A DNA stretch of 64,000 nucleotides, from NCBI GenBank assembly GCA_963932465.1, contig OZ010791.1, positions 318,366,283 to 318,430,282 on the forward strand, given 5' to 3'. The number at the start of each line of letters is the position of its first letter. Within the stretch, counting starts at the first letter, position 1. Positions 51,027-62,205 of the stretch are shown here, in pieces. The notes below the pieces were generated by a model, which was not told the origin of the DNA, did not search any database, and was given only the letters and a program-made list of their open reading frames with translations. A program made the position numbers and the translations under genes. The DNA comes from Maratus speciosus. Lineage: Eukaryota; Arthropoda; Arachnida; Araneae; Salticidae.

Positions 51027-52252
51027 CAGGGTGCAAAGGAAAGTCTCTTTAACCTGAAAATACTTGTGAATGGAGGGAGCTACATCTAGCCAAGTGAGGT
51101 AACAGTATAGTAAAACGACTACGCCCGATTTAATGAAAATGACAGCAGCCCCCCCCCCCCCCCCCCCTAGTGTCGAAATTTGGAAGATAGCCACTGCAAG
51201 TCGAAACTAAAAGAGATAGAGCAAAATTTCCACTTAGAAAGTTTTAGAGCATCAATTAATTAGTAGAATACGATATTTGGTTTACATGTATAAGATAAAT
51301 CTTCGCCTGTTTACCCAAAAATGTCCGAAATCGATGCACTCCCCTTTGTGTAAACGTTTGAATGCAATAGTCAGAAGTATGAAGAAATACGCACAATTTA
51401 TGCTATAAATACGTACTTATCTCAATGCATTTGATAACATCACACAAAAAAAGACAAACTGTCTCACAGTGATAAAAAGTTAATATTCAGTATGTTCGAA
51501 AATTTCGCCATTGTTCACGATACACGTTTGTATTCGTGAGAGTAATTCTGCATGCACATTTCTCAACATGGAACGTCTACTGCAAGCCTCTTCAATACGA
51601 CGAAATAGATTTAAACCTTTCAAGGGCGGTGGCTAGACGGTCTAACTACCTAATTTTTATTCCAAAACTGACAAATGGACAATGGTATTCCAAAACTGAC
51701 AAGTATTTTAATAAAATTTTGCTTTTGTAATGAAAGTGCAAATTAGCGGGTTTTTGTTTCTTGAGAAATTCGTTTGAATATTCTGGTGTCAGTCAATTAT
51801 TTCATCATTTTACGAACTGACCTCTTCTGGCCCCGAAAGGCTTATTCTAAAATTAGTTTTAAATGCATTAGAAATGAAATCTTTACAGACATTACAGCAC
51901 AGTACAGCGTCACAATCTGCAGTTGTACACTGCTACATTTCCGGAATGTGAATAGGCAAATTAGAATCGTCGCTCATCGATTTCGGACATTTTTGGGTAT
52001 GCAGGCGACGATTTGTCTTATCCGTGTGAACCAAATGTCGTTTCGCACTAATTAATTGATGCTCTAAAACTTTATAACTGGAAAATTTACCCTACCTCTT
52101 TTCGTTTTTGATTTGCAATGGCTATCTTCCAAATTTCGCTAATACGGGTGCTGCTGTCATTTGCATTAGGTCGGGCGTAGTCGCTTTACTGTACAGTTAC
52201 ATCACTTGTATAGTTGTATTTTCAGGTTAAAGACACTTTCCTTTGCACCCTG
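51027..52252. mobile_element. Tc1/mariner-type non-autonomous foldback with TA duplication
   Basis: Ends are inverted: CAGGGTGCAAAGGAAAGTCT at 51027 and AGACACTTTCCTTTGCACCC TG at 52252. The arms extend about 290-330 bp (e.g. ATTTCGGACATTTTTGGGTA near 51981 against its complement near 51320). TA flanks both sides (51025-51026, 52253-52254), and B1 has the uninterrupted counterpart. TA target and CAGGGTG ends fit Tc1/mariner. It includes a C19 run (51149-51167). No transposase; the frames at 51536-52055 lie in arm or loop DNA. Confidence 0.8.
51149..51167. repeat. C19 homopolymer
   Basis: Uninterrupted C-run in the left arm of the TA foldback; absent from the right arm, so it expanded after the arms formed. 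Confidence 0.9.
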
Positions 52253-52869
52253 TATACTATACAGCTATACCCAACCCTACGTTGTATAGTTTTTACAAGT
52301 CTTTGTATTATTTTAGAAACGATATTTTTTAATACAACACTTACTAATTCATATAATATCGTTCGGAACCCTCTGTGCGCGAGTAATACTCGCACTTGAC
52401 CGTTTATTTTTTCTTATAATTAGTGCAAAATTCGGCTTTCAAATATACGAAAATTCAAAGGCAAATGATATTTTTAGAATTACATAATTTGCTTATACAT
52501 ATGTGGTGTTATTGTATTCAGCTTCTGTCATAACAGTCAATGCTTTCATATTTAAATTAAATTTTGTATTGGTGATTTTCCTAATTTAATATGTTTTACT
52601 TTAATATATGTAAAGTTATCCGATAGTAAAGAATTATACTAGAGTACATTATTAAGCCTGTATTTAAAAAAAAATAGTAATTTTAAATATCGAATTTCTA
52701 ATTATATGTATTCTCGTAGAGAAATTAAGAAAAAGTTTAGTTCTTTTTTGGCAAACTTATAAGTCTGGTTTTTAAAATATTTAGTATATCAAAATCACGG
52801 CTATCATACTATATGTTATTTCAATTGACATCTCAATGTCAGTTAAAAGAAACCAAAAAAAGGGGGGAT

Positions 52870-53165
52870 TTTTTATTTCTTTTTTTTATCTCTTGTTCTG
52901 CGGTAGATGTCGCTACTTGTCCACTCAGTCGTTTCATCTTCTTCTCTACCATTGGTTGTTTTTGGCGCATTCGCTACCCATATCGGGTATATAAGCTGCG
53001 TCTCTGTCATTTTCCCCAGCCTTCCTTTTTCTAGCACACTGTGTCTTGCTCTATCTTGCACTGAAGAAAAATCTCGCTAGTAGTTTCGAACTAGCTGTTT
53101 GCTGCTTTTATTAGTAGTGGTAGCTATTGTTAGTAGTAGTGTTAGTAGTAGTGTTAGTAGTTAGT
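52870..53165 (+). promoter_or_regulatory. GC-richer patch with TATA box and short tandem GTTAGTAGTAGT
   Basis: About 45% GC over ~200 bp. A strong TATA box, GGGTATATAAGC (52985-52996), is followed about 25-30 bases on by CTCTGTCATTTTCC, a plausible start region. Downstream, CACTGAAGAAAAATCTCGC precedes a small hairpin GCTAGTAGTTTCGAACTAGC (53076-53095) and a 12-bp GTTAGTAGTAGT repeat (53126-53165). Could be a retroelement promoter or LTR-like remnant or a real promoter; no downstream gene is recognised. Confidence 0.3.
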
Positions 53166-55097
53166 TCAGCATGTTCAAATATCTAATACTTCAAGCAAAA
53201 GATAAAAATTTATACAAAAGTTACTAATGCATTTAAAGAGAAAAAGATTTAGTGATAAAGGAAGGAATAATTATGCAGTTTAATTATTCCGTTATATAAA
53301 TAAGACGACTGTTTAATTTGTAAATAATTTATATAAAATTAATCAGTGCTATCAATGCATGTTTTAAATGATTATATCTTTGGTTAATTCCATCGTAACT
53401 GAAGTAACACTTGATGATCGATTATTGTTTTCTAAACTATGTAGAAAATATACTAAAAAAGCTACAACAAATTTCTATAATTTAAAATCTTTCTTAATAA
53501 GGAAATAATACCCAAATACCTGCTGATTATTTCAATCTCTATTTTACTCCAAAATTTTGTATTTCAAAATTCTGTAACTGATTTAACACAAAATAGACAA
53601 ACATATTTTCTGCATTCATTGAAGTGTAAAAATTATCAAATCAATGTAGTTAAAACCCTCTGAGAAGTTTGGCCGTATTTTTCCGTTTCTCAAAAACAAC
53701 TTTAATCTGTTGAAGAGAAAAACACTTTAAACATAATTGTATATCAATATGTATATCAAATAAAGGGGCATGAAGTGTATTTTAGAAACAAACGGGAACA
53801 GAAAATTTTAATTAAGATTAATTTTATAAACATTTTTATGAAAATACACGAAAGCCCTCAAGCCGCTAGGAGGGTTAAAAACACTAAGTATTGACAAGTT
53901 ATAAAAATAACCGTTTAATGAATTTGTGAGCAATTAAAAAGAAAAAAAATGGCATCTGCATATGTAACTGAAGTAACTTTTATTGTGTAACTGACTTAGC
54001 ATTATAACTTTACAAGCACGATAGTTGTACTCAACTTAGTTTGTGAACAGTAATTTACAGTGCCTACTTAATAGGATTTTTTATAGAACACAAAAATATC
54101 AAATTTTTCCCAATAGAAGCATTTAGATATTCATTTGTCCTGGAATATTTAGTGATAAAAATTGATAATATTTTCAAGCATTAATTTCAAATTTTAAACG
54201 CATATATTATAAAAATGCGAGAAATAAGAAATGTATTTGGACTATTTTACAGCAACACAAAAAAAAACAGCATCTAAAATAATTATCAAATAAATCAATG
54301 TAATTAAATAATAATAAAAAATCTTATTTAAAATATTAAAAAATAATAATTTAACATTAGAAATTTTAACTTTATACCCATATTATTCTTAAATTTCTAC
54401 ATTGATTGACTTACCTTAGATTAGAATTATTAACTGAAACTTGTGTATTTCTATTGCAGATTCTATTTGAAAATAGAGACGATTCCCAAGCTTATTTTCA
54501 TCATAAAAATTACAAAAGAAACAATATAAGGTAAATTGTACATTTTACTCCTGACTCTGACATTTTAGCTGTTACAGATAATGGGTTTTTGCAATCGTTC
54601 TCACAACTTGCATTTAAATGTAAATTGAGAGAACAGCTTTGGATATTCGAAGTATTGAAGCTCATGTTAAACCACATATACTTTTAATTTTACATACTTT
54701 TTATAAAATATAAAAATTAAATCGTACTTCTAATGCTTGCTATTTATGATCAACATAAAATTTCGGTTTTTCCGACTCTATCAAATATTAAGTAAACATT
54801 TTCAACTGTGAAACAGTTGTGTCATGTGAAACAACCGCATTTTTCACCACGTAGGATTTAAATGTAAAGTCTGATTTAACAGAAATTTTATGTCAAAACT
54901 ATTTTTTCTGTGCTTGAGATAAACAAATATGTATAGTAAAATAATACAAATCCTAATACCAAAGCTTTTGATAGATTTTTTTAAAGAATGGTTAAATATT
55001 TCTGAAAAATCTGACAGCGCTTAAAGTGTTAATTTTGCAAAACTGGCGGCGAACATATTTTTCAGCAAAAAGTATCGTTGAAAACTGATAGCAATTT
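53166..55097. other. AT-rich stretch without recognisable genes
   Basis: No protein-like frame, long repeat or RNA gene seen. Confidence 0.45.
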
Positions 55098-55107
55098 TCA
55101 TAATGAT

Positions 55108-55362
55108 TGTTGGTTGGTTGTGTTTATAACGGCCAATTATTAATACGAGGGATATAGGTCCTAAGCGGTGGGATGCCCTTCGTGGGGGTCTTTCTAAGAG
55201 AACCTAACCCGTATTTACTCTTGGAAATCCAAGGTTTTGAAGAAAATAACGAAAACTCCGAAACGATTAGGCCGACGGGCGCAATTGGGTTCGAACCCAG
55301 GACCTCCGGTCTACCAGCTTCGAGAGCAGAACCTTACGGCCACTGGTCATTTTGCCACCTTC
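55108..55362 (-). mobile_element. tRNA-derived SINE, 255 bp, with 10-bp target duplication
   Basis: The direct repeat TCATAATGAT at 55098-55107 and 55363-55372 brackets it. Reading the minus strand from 55362: an A-box-like TGGCCGTAAGG (55342-55332), then a perfect B box within GGGTTCGAACCC (55298-55287), about 34 bases later, as in a tRNA-type RNA polymerase III promoter. The body continues with CACGAAGGGCATCCCACCGC and ends in an AACC-rich tail (AACACAACCAACCAACAA) next to the low-coordinate duplication. Moderate GC against AT-rich flanks. Not a functional tRNA gene. The plus-strand frame at 55173-55379 is incidental. Confidence 0.8.
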
Positions 55363-55879
55363 TCATAATGATACAGTGATGATAATTTTGAATAATACAC
55401 TTTTCTTCTTAAAATTTCTCAAAATTACGGTCAGAAAAAGGGTTCTTTCAGACATACTTCTTAGAATTTCAATTTTTTTCTTTTCTAAACTTTCTGAATA
55501 ATACGTAAATGGTAGGTCTTTTAAATGATAGATATGTAAAAATTTCTTTGTTTTTCATCGTTTTTGATCATGGTACACATTTTTATAGAATTAAATTTAA
55601 ATTGATCTGAAAACGCAATGAATTGTCTTGATGGAATGCAGATGGAATTTTTGTGACAATATTACACGAAAATAAATTATTTTAGTATTTTAATCACCAA
55701 GTACAATATTATCAACAAAAACTCAGCTACATTTTTTAAAATTTACCTTAAGAAATGAAAAAACAATGAAACAATATCTAATTCCCATCGTTCCAATTAA
55801 AGATCAATCAAATATGGAATACGGAAAATGAATTTAAGGTACACATATTTGAAACTTAGAAAGCAAATTATAAATAAAT
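55363..55879. other. AT-rich spacer
   Basis: Nothing recognised. Confidence 0.4.
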
Positions 55880-57990
55880 TTATAATATTCTTTATTGATA
55901 CCATAAAGGATTTAATATTCATTCTAACATATACAAATACATGTTTTTATGCTTATAAACCCATCATTGTATGGTTTTGTCAATCAAAGAAAAAAAAAAA
56001 CTATCTGAACCATTTAACACCCATATATTGGTATTATGATAGTATCATTTATCTTAAAGATTCACACTATCCAAGTGATACATCAAGAACAGAGACGAAA
56101 CCAGGAAAAATGGAAAAAACAACTACTGATGAAACTGTTAGAATTACTTTCTTATTTATCATCTTTGAAAACATTTATTTTGCAATTCGAGACACAGGAA
56201 GTATGTTAGTCTTTTTTGGTCAACATTTTACTATATTTATAGTATAGTTCTCTTTTTATTCAGTACTCTTTTTATTCATATGCGGGAAAATGTTCTATTA
56301 ATGCGTATCACTATGTAAATTTCAGTTCAGAAATAGATTTTTTTAATTAATTTTTTATTTTACATATGTAACATTTTTATACTCGTATTTATATTCTGAA
56401 GCAGTTGCGAAAATGTATGAATAGATTGCATATTTCAGTTTTGTTTTTTACTAACTATAGAAATTTGATTTATCCATCAATACATTAAGCATTATGTATG
56501 GAAATTTTATGTATCATGCATCAAAAATGCTTTAAATATCGTACGTTAGGGGCGATCCATAAATGATGTCACACTTTTTTAAAAATATTTTTGACCCTCC
56601 TACCTCCCTTTGTCACAAAGTGTCACACTTAACCTTACCTCGCTCCCCTCTTGTCACATGTGACGCTATATTACATAAATATATACTTGCAGTTCAGAAA
56701 CAAAGCACTGAGATATAGATCATATTTAAAATTTTATTTTTAAAGTTTAACTATGCGTTTTAATGACATTTGTGAGTTTATCTATAAAAATTATTCGTGT
56801 ACTTATTTTGTATGAAATAAGATTAAGGTTTACTGCAAAAAACATAATTAATATACAATAGTAATAAAATATTAATGTGAAAGAGCAATTGGACACAGAA
56901 GTATTTTGGAATTTGGAACGGAATTTAATATATTTGACTTTAAGTCTTATCCATACTTTATGAATACAAAATACTTTAATATTAAAATAACTTCAAATTT
57001 AATCTGCTGATTTTTAATGCTTTTATTTTAACCAAAATTTGTGATGTCACATTCCTTCTTACCCCTTCCCATCCCTTTGTCACAAACTGTCACAATTTCC
57101 CGAACACCCCCCCCCCCCATTCCCTCCAAGCGTGACATCATTTGTGGACGGCTACTTACTGAAGAAAATATTTAAAGAATTTATAATTACAATATTACTG
57201 TTATATATGAGTAAAATAAAAGAGCATTTTGCATTATTGCATAAATAATCTTCTTTAATGATGCCATAAGGGATTCAATATTCATTCTAACATATACAAA
57301 TACATATTTTTATGCTTATAAACCCGTCCTTGAATGGTTTTGTCAATCAAAGAAAAACTATCGCAACCATTTAACACCCATATACCGATATTAACGGTGC
57401 TCTCATTTATCTGAAAGATTCACACTATCCAAAGAATACATCAAGAACAGGAAGGAAATCAGGAAAAAATGGGAAAAACAACTACTCATGAAATTGTTAC
57501 AATGACTTTCATATTTATCCTCTTTGAAAGCATTTATCTTGCAGTTCCAGACACAGGAAGTATCTTAGTCGTTTTGGTTAATCTTTTCCCACATTTATAG
57601 TATATTTCTCCTCCTATTTAATACTGAATATGGGGGGAGAAGATGGTCTATAAACGTGTATCACTATGTAACTTTTCTGTACATAGAGATAGAAAAAAAA
57701 ATGGCTGTAAAAACTTGATTAATATTTGATATTACATATGTAACATTGTTATACTCGTATTTATATTCTGAGGTAGTTGGAAAATGTATGAATAAGATGC
57801 ATATTTAAGTTTTATTTTTAATAACTATAGAAATTTGATTTATCCATCAATACATTAAACATTATGTATAGAAACTGCATGTATCATGCATTAAATCATG
57901 CTTTTAAAATTGTATGTTACTGTAAAAATTATTTAAAGAAATTTAAATTACAATTTTACTATTATAAAAGAGTATCTTGTAAAAGGTGTC
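55880..57990 (+). repeat. Tandem direct duplication (~740-bp unit), first copy split by a MITE
   Basis: Unit 1 (55880-56548 plus 57156-57235) and unit 2 (57250-57990) are collinear and roughly 85% alike. Shared strings include TTCATTCTAACATATACAAA, TGGTTTTGTCAATCAAAGAA, TTTATCCATCAATACATTAA and CATATGTAACATT. Unit 1 has a 139-codon open frame (55828-56247) with mostly hydrophobic segments and a middle IIYLKDSHYPSDTSRTE; unit 2 keeps related words (LIYLKDSHYPKNTSRT, MGKTTTHEIVTMTFIF) but with a stop and frameshifts. Conservation outside the frame is as high as inside, so I do not call a gene. Confidence 0.75.
56549..57155. mobile_element. PIF/Harbinger-like MITE with TTA duplication
   Basis: TTA at 56546-56548 and 57156-57158. 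The ends are inverted: GGGGCGATCCATAAATGATG left, and right GTAGCCGTCCACAAATGATG when complemented, then GTCAC in both. Unit 2 of the tandem duplication has the unoccupied site (GTATGTTACTG near 57916) with a single TTA, so ends and duplication are proved. A 3-bp TWA duplication and GGGGC-like ends fit PIF/Harbinger. Subterminal GTCACA repeats occur at both sides; interior has no ORF. Confidence 0.75.
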
Positions 57991-58090
57991 AATCGCAAAC
58001 ACACAAATCATGATTTATCCAACTAAAATAATTTATAAATACCAAAAATAATAAACTAGAATTTTATATTTGTATATTTACACACATATA

Positions 58091-59846
58091 CAGTGTGTCC
58101 ACGTATAACCTGACCGACCTTTATTTTCGCAACCGTTGGTCCTAAATGCATATTCTCAGTTATAAAAATGGTCAAAATTAGGTGACGAATTGCAGAATCG
58201 AAATTTTTATACGGTCCCCCGGTCCTATAAGTTATATTTAGTAAAATTTCCCTGTTACACTGGCAAGTAAGGCAAAAATAGTCCCGTTATTCTACGATTA
58301 AATTTGACCGAGTAATAGCTGTTTAAAGTTGGAGTATACTATTTGCTGCATATTAGGGGTCACTCACAAATTTAGTAGAAATATAATTTCGTCAGATATA
58401 TTAAAGAAATGGTTGAGAGTAAAATTAGCATTGCAATATAAATTTGAAATCTTTAATCATTCTGACATATTACCGCAAAATACACAATTTGTACTGAACA
58501 TCATAAGATGATAAAAATAACAATTTTTTTGTTAAATAAAAGGATGAAAAACAACAGCCTCAATTCTTTACAAAATTTTACATATTTTAAAATGCTGTTA
58601 GATTACACTGTCTTTCAAATTTTGGGTTGTGGCATGTTTTTTAGCTTTTGAAAATTGATTCTCGTGTAATTTTTAGCACTGAATCCGAAAATGACCTTCA
58701 TTTTAAACCATCACGTCAGGAATTTTCTCAAATCGCAAATTTCAAAGTTAAAAAGCTAAAAGTTAAAGTTGATCCCCCCTCCTCTCCCAACCTCATCGGA
58801 CCCCCGAGTTGTTTATCTATAAGAAACCCAGTAAAAGCCAAAAAATCTAATAAATTATTGAATTAAATAAAATTAAACCGAATAAAATGTCTTACATCTA
58901 TTTTATAGTATCAGATTTTTCGCTATTTTTTAACCGTGAAATTTACGATTTGCGAAAGATCCTGACATGATGGTTAAAAGTGAAGGTAATTTTTTTTATT
59001 CAGCGTTAAAAAATACATAAAATGTAATTATAAAATTTAAAAAAGACAACCATCGCAGGTTTATGTTATCTAATCTAAAACTCTTTCTTAAACTTCTTGA
59101 CTCTAATCTATCCGAATTTTTTTTTGTGTTATCCTCTAATATAAGTATGTATAAAGGTAAGAGTCGAAAATCATAATAATATTGCATTGTCATCGGATTT
59201 AAGTCAGTATGTAAAATTTAACTTCAATCGGACATTTGAAAGTAAGTTAAAGTTCTAGTATAAATTATAAATTGGAAAGACGATCATTGAAAGTTAAATA
59301 AAACCGTATAAAAATAACACAATTTTAGTTAAATGAAATCATAGCCTTAAATCCTTACAAAATAAAACATATGTTAAAATACAATTATTATAACTAATCT
59401 GAAACTTAACTAATAAAACTTAATCGTAATATTTGTACGATTTCTTTCAAAGCGCAGATACCTTGAAATAAGTTTAAGTACTTTAAATACGATCCCTGAA
59501 AGCATGGTAGAAATCATCTGTTTTGAGATGCATAAAAGTGGTTTAAGTCGTGCATTTCAAAGTTTCATAATTAATTTAATGTTAGTCAATTTTAATGTTA
59601 GGTGAATGGGACTTTTTTATCTTACTTGTTAGTGTCACAGTAAAGTTTTACTAAATATCACTTATAGGACCAGGGGACCGTATAAAAATTTAAATTTCGT
59701 AATTTTTTAATAAATTTTTTTCTTGACCCAAATCGCTTTAAAAATAATTCTTTACCTTATTTAAACCATTTTTGTAATTGGAAGTATGCATCCAGGACCA
59801 ACGATTTCGAAAATAAAGGTCGGTCAGGTTATACGTGGACACACTG
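58091..59846. mobile_element. Tc1/mariner-type non-autonomous element, 1.76 kb, long inverted ends
   Basis: Perfect inverted ends CAGTGTGTCCACGTATAACC ... continuing through TGACCGACCTTTATTTTCG, flanked by TA on both sides (58089-58090, 59847-59848). Similarity between the arms continues patchily for ~200 bp (TATACGGTCCCC.GGTCCTATAAG against its complement near 59665) and again further in: 58690-58750 matches the complement of 58920-58985 (ACCATCAYGTCAGGA). Some interior pieces (58510-58600 and 59305-59400) instead match in direct orientation. No transposase is present; frames at 58329-58511 and 58648-58866 are not recognisable. Confidence 0.8.
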
Positions 59847-59848
59847 TA

Positions 59849-61239
59849 TATTAAATACATGCATACTTATTGTATACGCATGTATATTTCTGTATTGCCT
59901 GTAATTGTTTTAATGATCCATTTACAGAAATAGTATCAACGTTCTCCATATTCATTATTATGTTAAAGAAAATTCATTTTTAATTAATTTTTAATAGTTA
60001 TAACAACCTTTGTAATATCAGTCATTAATGTCAGCATTACTCATATTTTATTACTTGATATCGATCTATGTATTATAAAAAAGAAATAAAACCAAGCTTT
60101 AGACAATAAAGCATTTTCCAAGAATTACGGAAAATTGTATTGAAACTTCACTCTTTGATACGGTAAAAGAAGACTCCTAAATAAACAATTAAGGAAACAC
60201 ATAACAAATTTTAAAACAATTTCCATCAATTACAATCCACAGTCGGTAAGGTATCCGATTTCTTTTATGCAGTGTTGAATACGATCCATATACTATTTGT
60301 ACATGCACCATATAGTAAGTTAAAATTTAGTGCATCTAAAAAATGCACAACACATTTAAAAATTCATCATCAGACATAACTTCCACTAGATTCCAATATG
60401 CTTGAATGATTTTGTGCAGCCATGTACATTATCTACAGATTTTTATATACACCATATATTAAGTTAAAACTTAATTCAAATAAGAGGCGCATTACACATT
60501 AGATAAATATATATATATATATTTTTTAAATGGACTTTTTTTTCTTTTTAAATCTGGTTTTCTAAGTTACAAATGATTTCGGTTTTCAGCATTTACACAG
60601 TTGAGAATGAATCAGCGTATAAATATATATGATTTCTATACAATACAATAATTTCTATACAAATTTAATGACTGGGAACGCATATCACAAAAGAAACAAA
60701 CTTGAAATAGTGTTTGAAAGCTCGAAGCCTTCGATCGGCCCTAGAATGCTCTGAAAGCACAGTTTCACGTCCGATCACGAATGTCTGACAGCAGCAATCG
60801 CGGTTAGTACTTAGAAGGGGTGTCTATATGGGAACAGCTGCGTGTTGGCGATATTCGAATGTTTTTATTGAATATTGTATCGAATATATTCGAATATAGA
60901 AATTCTATAGACATTTCTATTGAACGTCTGCAGATATTTCTATAGATTTTGGTGAAACTAGCTTAGAGTAAAACGGGCCATAATTCTATATGATTCTATA
61001 ATACTTTTTCTATAAATTTTATTTATAAGATTTTTTCGAAATTTTTGTAAGGGATATACAAATTTGTATTTGAATCAGTCATCTTCTCACGATCTATTAA
61101 TAACTTTTCCTAAATTATTAATTGATCTTTAAAGTCGATCATGAAATATTATATATGGCAACATAATGTAAAATATTATACTTATAAGGTTTTAGTTGTA
61201 CATTATGATGTCTTTTATTGTTATACATTTTTGTCTGTC
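59849..61239. other. AT-rich stretch; one GC-richer patch
   Basis: A short patch at 60715-60850 is GC-richer, with no sustained frame. Near 60880, TCGAATATATTCGAATATA is self-complementary. Nothing else recognised. Confidence 0.4.
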
Positions 61240-61840
61240 GGAGGTTTCTACCAGAATATGTATGCAGGCAGAACAAAATATTTTTTAAATACTTTATTTT
61301 ACCTTTAATTTCGCACCAATCTCATCTTGTAACTCCGTACATGAGAGTGACGCCATAATGAGGAGTTGGCACCTCTGCTGCTTATATTGTACGAAGAAAT
61401 ATCGATGCAGACCACTCATTCCTTAATCTACTCCTAATAATATTGTCCTACATCAAGATGTCATGTCATAACCCGATAACTTGTTAGAACTGCCAAAATT
61501 AAGAATTGGCGTCCCGCTGTACTCGTCTTGTACCAAGATATGACGAGGCAGACTGAAATATTTTTATTGTATAGATATGAGCCTTTAATGTGCCAAAATT
61601 TCAAGCCGTTACTCTATGACATGATAATACCCCTAAAATTAAGAATCCCAGCTCTGCTCATATCCTAACAAGATATGACGCGACAGACTGAAATATTCGT
61701 ATTGCACTAATCATTATCTTTAACGTGCCAAAATTTCAAGCCGTAACTCAATGACGTTATAATACCGCCAAAGTTAAGAATTGGCGCCCCGTTCTGCTCG
61801 TCTGGTACAAAGATATCACGAGGAAACTTGAAATATTCTT
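61240..61840. repeat. Minisatellite, unit about 130-145 bp, ~4-5 degenerate copies
   Basis: Units share AAGATATGACGAGGCAGACTG-like, GTGCCAAAATTTCAAGCCGT and AAATTAAGAATTGGCG words. The clearest copies start near 61490, 61620 and 61765; earlier copies (from 61240) are more diverged. This resembles the tandem cores of Helitron-like elements here, but I see no end hairpins of families A-C beside it. Confidence 0.8.
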
Positions 61841-61981
61841 GAGACTAAGTTGTTACGTTAAAAATACGTTTAATTTAATTTAAATTATAAATTATTATTG
61901 TTTAATTAAGTATAAATTAATTATAATTTTATTATTGCAGTATTTGTATAAATAAATGGCAAATAGTTATTAAAATATTCT

Positions 61982-62009
61982 CCGATGAAGGGCTTGGGAA
62001 AGCCCGAAA
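61982..62009 (+). ncRNA. Hammerhead-core-like motif
   Basis: CCGATGA (61982-61988), a 6-bp stem GGGCTT/AAGCCC with GGGA loop, then GAAA (62006-62009): the layout CUGAUGA, stem II, GAAA of a hammerhead ribozyme core with C for the first U. I could not fold a convincing stem III and stem I around it, so a working ribozyme is doubtful. Similar GATGAAG...CGAAA motifs occur at the ends of many metazoan retroelements. Confidence 0.3.
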
Positions 62010-62066
62010 GTACTATAAAGTTTTAAATATAATTTATTTTTAACTTGTAACATCTCTTCTATTATT

Positions 62067-62205
62067 TTAGGCTAATGTCAAACGAATGTCTTTTTGCACG
62101 ATTTTTTCCTGACGTACTATCCCGACACAATGCTAGTGGAATTGAATAGGGATAATACGTAAGGAAAAATGCGTGCAAAAAGACGTCCCTCTGACATTAT
62201 CCTTA
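62067..62205. mobile_element. Short TTA-flanked MITE (133 bp), almost all inverted repeat
   Basis: TTA at 62067-62069 and 62203-62205. Arms of about 60 bp are complementary: GTCTTTTTGCACG in the left faces CGTGCAAAAAGAC in the right, and GGCTAATGTCA faces TGACATTATCC. A 3-bp TTA duplication and GG-starting ends fit PIF/Harbinger-type MITEs, different in sequence from the one at 56549. Confidence 0.7.

Larger units (their letters stand above)
50039..52404 (+). mobile_element. Helitron-like element B2, carrying a nested foldback transposon
   Basis: Starts with the hairpin GGGTTCCGT (50039-50047) / ACGGAACC (50063-50070), then CTCCTGTGTCTGTCTGTC, a GTCT microsatellite. It ends with CGGAACCCT (52364-52372), the inverted copy of its start, then the hairpin GCGAGTAATACTCGC (52379-52393) and CACTTGACCG. 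Interior aligns with B1 up to about 51024 and again from 52253, the gap being the nested element at 51027-52252. Without that insertion B2 is about 1.14 kb. No Rep/helicase. Confidence 0.65.

Noticed and set aside
55287..55298. GGGTTCGAACCC as a tRNA gene T-arm
   Set aside because: No acceptor, D or anticodon stems fit; target duplication and tail show a SINE.
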